Of a DNA stretch of 64,000 bases, positions 57,066 through 64,000 are shown piece by piece (positions within the stretch are counted from its first letter, which is position 1; each line of letters begins with the position of its first letter). The notes under the pieces were generated by a model that was not told the origin of the DNA, did not search any database, and worked only from the letters and a program-made list of their open reading frames with translations. The stretch comes from Metridium senile. Its lineage: Eukaryota > Cnidaria > Anthozoa > Actiniaria > Metridiidae. Where the stretch lies: positions 32,855,160 to 32,919,159 of the forward strand of contig OX459096.1 in assembly GCA_949775045.1 (NCBI GenBank), read 5' to 3'. A program made the position numbers and the translations under genes.

Positions 57066-57427
57066 GACTTTCATTGTTTGTTTGTGGTTGGTTTGCTTGC
57101 TTGTCTGTTTGCTTAACTGTTTGTTTGTGTGACTGTTTGTTTGTTTGATTTTTTGCTTGTTTGCTTGTTTGTTTGTTTGTTTGTTAGTTTGAGTGTTTGT
57201 TTGCTGATTTGTTTGAGTGTTTGTTTGCTTGTTAGCCGTTTGAGTGTTTGTTTCTTGATTTGTTTGAGTGTTTGTTTGCTTGAGTGTTTCTTGATTTGTT
57301 TGAGTGTTTGTTTGCTTGTTAGTTTGAGTGTTTGTTTCTTGATTTGTTTGAGTGATTGTTTGCTTGAGTGTTTCTTGATTTGTTTGAGTGTTTGTTTGCT
57401 TGTTAGTTTGAGTGTTTGCTTGTTTAT
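57066..57427 (+). repeat. (TTTG)n-derived array
   Basis: Repeats of TTTGAGTGTTTGTTTGCTTG and TTTCTTGATTTGTTTGAGTG. The Leu/Cys/Val-rich ORF it creates (57129-57458) is compositional. It lies about 1.1 kb downstream of the KLHDC3 stop codon, possibly beyond its 3' UTR. Confidence 0.85.
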
Positions 57428-58028
57428 TTTATATTTTTTTCCTTGTAAGTTTGATTAATTAACATAAGAACACACTGACAGTTTTTTTTGATAAAATTTA
57501 TTATAAATTGATAATCCCGTTTCTGGGAGTTTAGGAACTGTTATTAACATTCATAAAAATATGATAATTTCCCATCCGTTATTTTATATATTGATAATTA
57601 ATATTTGGTCCCCTTTATGATATTCCAAGCAATGATAATGTACATTTAAAAATACATTAAATTCACGAAACTCTCGCAAAATATTGGGTGAATAATAAAG
57701 ACAAAGTAACAAAACTTTAGTAAGTAACAATTCATGTTTTTGTTATGTTACGTTTTTTACTCTAAATTTCAACGATGTAGGCAGATTCAAAGAGAGGTAG
57801 AAAGCTTACTATTTGAGGAGAGTTTCAACAATTTAACGTCTTTTTGAGATTATTTCTACATCTATGTACATTTAAAAGTTTACAAATTAGCAGACAATTA
57901 TAGCAATATTTCCCAGACTAAAAATAGTTAACGCAGAGCAAAATATGCCATAAAAATATTCACTATAGTGTGAAAGGGTTCGATATATTTTTGCTCTATT
58001 TAGGCTTTAAAAGTTATTAACTGTACAA

Positions 58029-58034
58029 TTTATT
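58029..58034 (-). promoter_or_regulatory. Candidate polyadenylation signal for KLHDC3
   Basis: AATAAA on the minus strand, about 450 bp 3' of the KLHDC3 stop at 58484-58486. Another lies at 57497-57502. Confidence 0.3.
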
Positions 58035-58483
58035 TACATGTTATATATAATTCTGCAAAGGCTAGGGTAAAAAGTTTCGAATGCATTGTGTTGTTCAAAC
58101 TGAGTCATGCTAGCGTTTGACAAAATTGTCAGCCTAAAAAATATGAATTCTAAAACGAGCTGGGAATGCAAGTGTTTAAATTTAGCTATATCATATTGTC
58201 GCAAATGATTAAAGGGAGTAAATAAAAACACTTGTGATGATATATTTGTAAAATTAAACTAAATCCGAAAAAAATGATCAACTTAAAAACAATGGCGTCG
58301 TGATAACAAAACGCTCGTTTGAATATAAATAATTCAACGGCTTAAAAATCTTCCCAGAAGAAATTAAAAGTGAATAAATAAATGATATGATATTAAAAAA
58401 ATAATTGCAAAACAGCAAAGCAGTTGGGCGCCGTCTTTGTAAAAGTTCACTGAAGCTCCAAGCAAGACCAGCCTGCAGGAGAT

Positions 58484-61400
58484 TTACCCGTGTGTTGCTC
58501 TGTCAGAAGACAGACTTGTTTCTAGCACGCTTAATTCCATCCTATAAAGAAGAACAAAACACAAATTAGCTGTTGTTCAGTTGTTCAGCTGGTAAATTTT
58601 ATTGTCGGTTGCGGTTTTGTAGCCAAAGTTTTCAGTCAAACGCTACCAGCAAAAAGGTCGTCATTTCGTTTTGTATGGAACACTGTCACTCGTTGTTTGT
58701 TTGTTGTTGTTGTCTTTTTCATGCTATATTAAGGATGGAGACGCTTGACAAGTGTTTTTATTTTTTATTTATAAGAGATTTTACTTGATAGTCGATTCAA
58801 GCCAAAATACCCTTCTGGCTTCAAATGCATGTGAATATTTTTGGGACTATAATAAGTTTGGCAAATCTGTGTTTCATTGTCTTCCGACCAAAATATTCAA
58901 CAAAAAAGGTTGGATTCCTTGACTTTGCTGAATCATGTTACTACGAAAAGCAGAAATGTACCTACAGTAAACCTGAACCTGAACATCTGAACAGCCGAAT
59001 TTAAAATCATTACCTTAAAACTTTGGGAAGACAGTTGACATCAAGTTTGTGTCGAACAACAGCTATCTTGCAGAGTGTTCTCAGAGATGGATCTACAAAT
59101 AGAAAATGACAAACATGAAGGTAGGAAATAAAAAGAATAAAGAACGGAAAGATTAAAGCAAAATAGAGAAATATATGAGAAAATGCGACAAAAGAGGACA
59201 TTAGAATAGAAAGGAATGAAGAAAGGGATGAAAGAACCTAGGCTGCGAAACAGTGCCTATCATTTTAGCAAAATCCCCGAGGACCGGATCTGTTACGGAG
59301 ATTAAGATGGACACGATAACATTTTTCTCGCGAAAGTATAGAAGGCAGGCTAGAAGGAAAGGAGAAAGGAAGGGAAATGAGAAAAGGAGAAAAGCAATTA
59401 TATATCGTAACAAGAACCAAAACTTTGCTTACTAAAATCAAGAACGTAGAGGTCCGAGTGATCCTGGAGACTTAATTCATCATCGGTACGCGTGGTAGCA
59501 TCCGCAAAAGGACTGCAAAAAAAACACACACAACAATCATTAAAATACGTCCAAAAAGCAGTACAACCACAAATAAATACATAATACATATATCTGCTGG
59601 GAAATCTTTGTAGAATAAAATTAAGATTTAGATAAAACAACTAGTAAATGAACATGTATATAAAACAATCACAAACAAAATTGGTGACGTACAATACGGA
59701 ATGAATGGAAAACTGATGAGGTTTCTTGAAACTCGAACTGACGTTTAACTGATCCCAGAGCTCAAAATTGCTTGAATAAATATTTTTTTGAAGTACAACA
59801 TTTAATTCAAGATAATTACGGGTTTAGCTTTGTGTTACAGAACAACTGAGGTATAAAGGAATTGTGGGTTTGCTGAAATACTGTTATCTGTAATTTGGTA
59901 CCATTCAAGCATAATAGATTAAAATTTACTGATGAACTCCCACAATTCATAGATCCACTATCCACTGTGTTCCATCTTAGTTACTGTTGCTACGTCCGAC
60001 AAGCCAAATACGTTTTTCTCAATATACAGCACGAAAATATACATATAGATTGCTGAAAACTTTAAAAGTCTGTCTTGGAATTTATGTATTCTAAGAGTAT
60101 GTTAGGAAAAAACAGTAAATGCGGTAAATCTCTAGATCTATGAAATCTACGATGTTTGTCGGACATTCTACATTTCAGTAGGAATATACTGCGCAATTGT
60201 TTCATGTTCACTCAAATAAATTGTGGATCTATGAATTCCTATCAATCTATCCTACCAATCCCTATTGGTCTCAGATCAACCATTTGCAGATGATCAATGT
60301 TTATTCGCCGGTAACAAATCACTTGAGGCCTGGGTACGAAAACACGACCGTAAAGCATGCATGGACTGTTTGGCTGGACAAAAATCAAAGATGGCGACTA
60401 GTAAAACTAATGAGTTGAATATAGCCTGTGTACAGCCGTCCCCACCCCTCCCCTACACAGGCTAAGTTGAATACAAAGAAAGAAACTGTTATAATAGGTG
60501 TATCTCATTACCTGGTTCCTCCAAATATCAAAGCACTCGATCCCACCATGCAACAACAGTGTCTTCTCCTTGGACATGGTCCTTTGCCATAGGTAGGTAC
60601 TTTACTCCAGACATGCGTAACAGTGTCTAGTCGATATATTTCATTATAATGTCTCTTTTCTTTTCCATTGTAACCCCCAAACATGTAGATAAACTTGCTG
60701 CATAAAACTAGGAAAACAAACGAATCAGAACTTGGTGACGTCACATGTTTTGTGGATCAGATAAGAGTCCAGCATGATGATAACAATGGCGATAGAATCA
60801 TCATGATTACGAGAACGATGATATGATATTAGGGACTGCGCAATAAATAATTATCAGGAGGGGGGGTTGAGAATCCAGAGGGGGGTGCATAATCTAAACT
60901 TATGTCTTGAAAGAGGGGGGCAACGTCCAAAATTAATCAGTGAAGGAGGGGGGGGGGGGGGGGTAACACCTAACCGCTTTAATTTGAAACAACTGAAAAC
61001 TCAACAAATTAACAACAATAAGATGATGTTGGACCCAGTCGATCTGTCAGTCAATAATTTATGACAAAAGTTCTTGGATGGCCAGCGCAGCCTCTCCATC
61101 AAAGCAATGGCATCTCTGCAGGTCCCTCAGACAAGCTTGATCTGTGAGAGATGTGAATAGAGAAAGTGTTTCTTGGGTTTCTTGATCAATATCATCAATT
61201 TGAGCTACTCCATAGCGGTCAGGGTCATATTCTCCATCAACAGGATTCCCCCTAGTGACATAAATATTACACAGGCTCTTTTTTTCTGTTTTCAGTTGCC
61301 TCCATTTTCCTTTTCTTGGCTTTTCCTTCATCTTCTTTCTTTCTTCTGGCTTCTGATGATCTTGATTTGGAACCAATAAAATACGTCGAGTTGTATTTCT

Positions 61401-63429
61401 GTAATGCTCTATCAAGTTCCTCACACAGTCGTGTAACATTTTTCTGGATTCCAGTGGTTATTTCATATGTAGTGTCCTCATTAAATTTATTGTGATAGGA
61501 GAGCCCTGTTTGAATTTTTCCACCATTGCCGGATTTCAAACCGTTAGGGGCTGGGGCGAATTGCCCTATACTTTGCCAAACAAGATTTTATTTACATAAT
61601 CAGAGAAACATTGTCTAGCTTTACAATGTCTTGAAGTTTGGTGTTGATTGGTTTAATATTGCATGAGATACAGCTATTGACGTTTGTAAAGAAATGTATG
61701 GGAAATGTCAAAAACCGGACAACTTGACTAACTTGTCCGGTTTTCCATACATTTCTTCATAAATTTTCAAGTTTTTGAATTGCTGTATTTCACACAATAT
61801 TAAACCAATCAACACCAAACTTCAGGATTTTGTAAAGCTTGACAAGGTTTCTCTGATTATGTAAATAAAATCTTGTTTGGCAAAGTATAAGGCGATTCGC
61901 CCCAGCCCTAACGGTTTGAAATTCGGCAATGCATAGAAATTTTATGCTTTATAATTTCCACCTTTTGGGGGGTGGGGGTGGGGGGGGGGGGGGTGCAGTC
62001 TAATTTTTTCCGTTATGGTAGGGGGTCAAGGCGTAATGTTCTTCATTTGTGAGGGGGGGGGAGTAATTCACTTTTTCCATTTTTTCGCTCATTTCTCAAC
62101 CCCTCCCCCTGATAATTATTGCACAGTCCCTTAAATTAAGGTGATGATATCTATAACGATAGCGATCATGATGACGGTGATAACGATAACGCTTGCGATG
62201 GCGACAACGATGACAATAACAATGATGGTAATGTTGGTGATAACGATAGCGATAATAATGACAATAATAACGATCACGCTAGCGACGGCGACAACGATGA
62301 CAATAACAATGATGGTAATGCTGGTGATAACGCTAGCGATAATAATGACGATAATAACGATCACGCTAGCGACAGCGACAACGATGACAATAACAATGAT
62401 GGTAATGCTAGTGATAACGCTAGCGATAATAATGACGATAATAACGATCACGATAGCGACCGCGACAACGATGACTATAACAATGTTGGTAATGCTGGTG
62501 ATAACGCTAGCGATAGTAATGACGATTATAACGATCACGCTAGCTAGCAACAGCGACAACAATAACAATAATCATAACGATAGTAATGATCTGCGAAGAC
62601 GTAACGCTAGTGATGTTATGATAATAATACTAGATTATGGTGATGGTTATAATGATCAGATGATGATGGATGGTAATATTGTTGATAATAATGATATTGT
62701 TGATAATAATGATATTGTTGTTAATAATGATATTGTTGATAATAATGATATTGTTGATAATAATGATATTGTTGATAATAATGATATTGTTGTTAATAAT
62801 GATATTGTTGTTAATAATGATAGTGTTGATAATAATGATATTGTTGATAATAATGATAGTGTTGATAATAATGATATTGTTGATAATAATGATATTGTTG
62901 ATAATAATGATATTGTTGATAATAATGATATTGTTGATAATAATGATATTGTTGATAATAATGATATTGTTGATAATAATGATATTGTTGATAATAATGA
63001 TATTGTTGATAATAATGATATTGTTGATAATAATGATATTGTTGATAATAATGATATTGTTGATAATAACGATATTGTTGATAATAATGATATTGTTGAT
63101 AATAATGATATTGTTGATAATAATGATATTGTTGATAATAATGATATTGTTGATAATAATGATATTGTTGATAATAATGATAGTGTTGATAATAATGATA
63201 TTGTTGATAATAATGATATTGTTGATAATAATGATATTGTTGATAATAATGATATTGTTGATAATAATGATATTGTTGATAATAATGATATTGTTGATAA
63301 TAATGATATTGTTGATAATAATGATATTGTTGATAATAATGATATTGTTGATAATAATACCTGTAGTATGGCTACGTCTTCCCAGTGGAATATCCCCCGT
63401 TGTAGAAGCAACATGCCAATAATTCTTAA
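58484..63429 (-). CDS. KLHDC3: Kelch-domain protein KLHDC3, C-terminal five exons (partial)
   Basis: Exons 63361-63429, 60512-60707, 59433-59512, 59014-59092 and 58484-58541 join in phase and end at a stop (58484-58486); the 5' part lies beyond 64000. Recalled human KLHDC3 agrees closely: GRRSHTTVLCSKFIYMFGGY (human GRRSH...LYIFGGY), GKGPCPRRRHCCCMVG (human GKGPCPRRRQCCCIVG), DHSDLYVLDF, PSLRTLCKIAVVRHKLD and NCLPKVLRMELS. KLHDC3 is a kelch beta-propeller substrate receptor of Cullin-2 ubiquitin ligases that reads C-terminal glycine degrons. This protein itself ends in ATHG. The first intron seen (60708-63360) holds an 18-bp satellite that touches the splice donor, a hairpin MITE and a coding-like remnant. 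The acceptor at 60708-60709 was preferred over a later CAG because it preserves the human spacing. Confidence 0.92.
61059..61523 (-). pseudogene. Coding-like remnant in a KLHDC3 intron, broken by a hairpin MITE
   Basis: Two overlapping minus-strand frames look protein-like. One (to 61267) contains YEITTGIQKNVTRLCEELDR and a Lys/Glu-rich stretch. The other (61439-61059) continues with GEYDPDRYGVAQIDDID, FTSLTDQACLRDLQ and a C-terminal AALAIQELLS. They look like one reading frame shifted near 61270. The 5' side runs into the palindromic element at 61524-61931. I do not recognise the protein. It could be the 3' end of an unrelated gene or a retrotransposed copy on the KLHDC3 strand. Confidence 0.35.
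61524..61931. mobile_element. 408-bp near-perfect hairpin element
   Basis: CATTGCCGGATTTCAAACCG to GTCAAAAACCGGACAA forms the left arm of about 200 bp. The inverse, TTGTCCGGTTTTCC through CGGTTTGAAATTCGGCAATG, forms the right arm, with a centre of only a few bases near 61730. There is no coding sequence. Its transcript would fold into a very long double-stranded stem. Confidence 0.85.
61965..62140. other. G-homopolymer-rich repeat flank
   Basis: G tracts at about 61966-61995 and 62052-62061 alternate with TTTTTCC words. Similar text appears inverted-like at 60850-60965 (AGGAGGGGGGGTTGAGAA and a G tract at 60945-60962), suggesting an element that encloses the hairpin and the coding remnant. 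Confidence 0.35.
62140..62560. repeat. Imperfect GATAACGAT/GACAATAAC repeat
   Basis: About 60-63 bp higher units (CGCTAGCGATAATAATGACG, then GATAATAACGATCACGC) repeat roughly six times. Open frames on both strands are compositional. This block runs into the 18-bp satellite. Confidence 0.8.
62670..63360. repeat. 18-bp satellite abutting the KLHDC3 splice donor
   Basis: GTTGATAATAATGATATT is repeated about 38 times with few variants (AGTGTT, GTTAAT). On the KLHDC3 strand the array begins at the splice donor itself: the donor GTATTATTATCAAC is already repeat-like. Confidence 0.95.
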
Positions 63430-63631
63430 CTGAAAAAGCAAATAGTAAGTGACAGGATAGTCTCGTCAACTGTTTTTAGTGTAAACTCATTTTACAGGAA
63501 TGAATCGTACCAACAATGTTGTTAAAGATTGTAGCAAAGTATGGGTTGTCTGGACTGCAAAAAAGGCTGAGTAGATTAATACTCAAAATATTGAGTAACT
63601 GAAATCGTTGCATTCAGGATGACACTTTATA

Positions 63632-64000
63632 GTGAGTAAAGCCTTTGATTTGATAGATCACAGTATCCTAGTAGGTAAACTTAAGTCCTTAGATCTTGCA
63701 GTTAGTGCTATTAATTGGATTATAGATTTTTTGTCAAATAGGTATCAAAGGGTCAAACTAGCTAACAGTTGCCTTTCGGAATGGGGTCTGGTCCCTTCAG
63801 GCGTCCCGCAGGGTACGAAATTAGGTCCCTGGTTATTTCTGATTATGATTAATGACCTGAAGGTAGACGATTCACATATATGGAAGTTTGTCGATGACAC
63901 AACTGTTTCAGAAACCATTCCGAAGGGTGAACAGGGTGGTATACAATCCACTGTTGACCGAATAGTTGCTTGGTCATCTAGCAATAAGTTCCAGCTTAAT
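63632..64000 (+). mobile_element. LINE reverse transcriptase domain (partial, open to window end)
   Basis: 123 codons are open without a stop. Motifs: SKAFDLIDHSIL (RT motif A), SGVPQGTKLGPWLFLIMIND (motif B) and FVDDTTVSE (motif C; the catalytic Asp pair is present). This is typical of jockey/CR1/Rex-type non-LTR elements common in cnidarian genomes. The upstream part is not in frame, so the copy seems 5'-truncated. It is antisense to KLHDC3 and probably sits in one of its introns. Confidence 0.85.

Noticed and set aside
57129..57458. 109-codon Leu/Cys/Val-rich ORF
   Set aside because: It is created by a TTTG-derived simple repeat.
62131..63469. Very long ORFs on both strands (up to 430 codons)
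   Set aside because: They are produced by GATAAC-type and 18-bp repeats. The only true coding part is the short KLHDC3 exon at 63361-63429.

Overview
This is a eukaryotic, animal-type window: coding regions are split by GT-AG introns, the sequence is AT-rich, and transposable elements and tandem repeats make up much of it. The first gene fragment resembles a fibrinogen-related family I know mainly from corals, sea anemones and Hydra. Together with metazoan genes (a synaptophysin-type protein, TMEM163, KLHDC3, discoidin/EGF proteins) this suggests a cnidarian, probably an anthozoan. That placement is inference; nothing in the window names a species.

Layout. 1-3186: no gene found, several MITE- and SINE-like elements. 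3187-3657 (+): last exon of a fibrinogen-related secreted protein. 4100-6300: nested palindromic MITEs and SINEs. 6561-14919 (-): seven exons of a TMEM163-like zinc-transporter-family protein; one intron holds a tandem array of copies of its own exon, another a 2.3-kb 13-bp minisatellite. 14920-22840: transposon territory, including a 2.8-kb foldback element with TAG flanks. 22841-36114 (+): complete 15-exon GPD2 (mitochondrial glycerol-3-phosphate dehydrogenase, 720 aa), with one intron almost wholly filled by a 26-bp-unit satellite. 36373-44780 (-): complete 12-exon, 580-aa discoidin plus EGF single-pass membrane protein, tail-to-tail with GPD2. 45000-47500: MITEs. 47584-50614 (-): complete four-exon synaptophysin-family protein (246 aa). 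50712-53280: tandem duplication of the intergenic region, followed by an unrecognised single-exon 261-aa ORF at 53334-54119 (+). 54196-54715: decayed LINE reverse transcriptase. 58484-63429 (-): last five exons of KLHDC3. 63632-64000 (+): LINE reverse transcriptase running off the window end.

The genes do not form a pathway; they are independent loci. The unifying feature is intron architecture: five tandem arrays lie in introns starting 0 to about 35 bp from a 5' splice donor, in three different genes. The most unusual item is the exon-derived array at 7261-7787, in which each unit keeps an acceptor-like and a donor-like splice motif around a 51-bp, frame-preserving exon copy.

Exon boundaries were read by eye from reading frame, GT/AG sites, phase agreement and remembered homologous proteins; no search was run.
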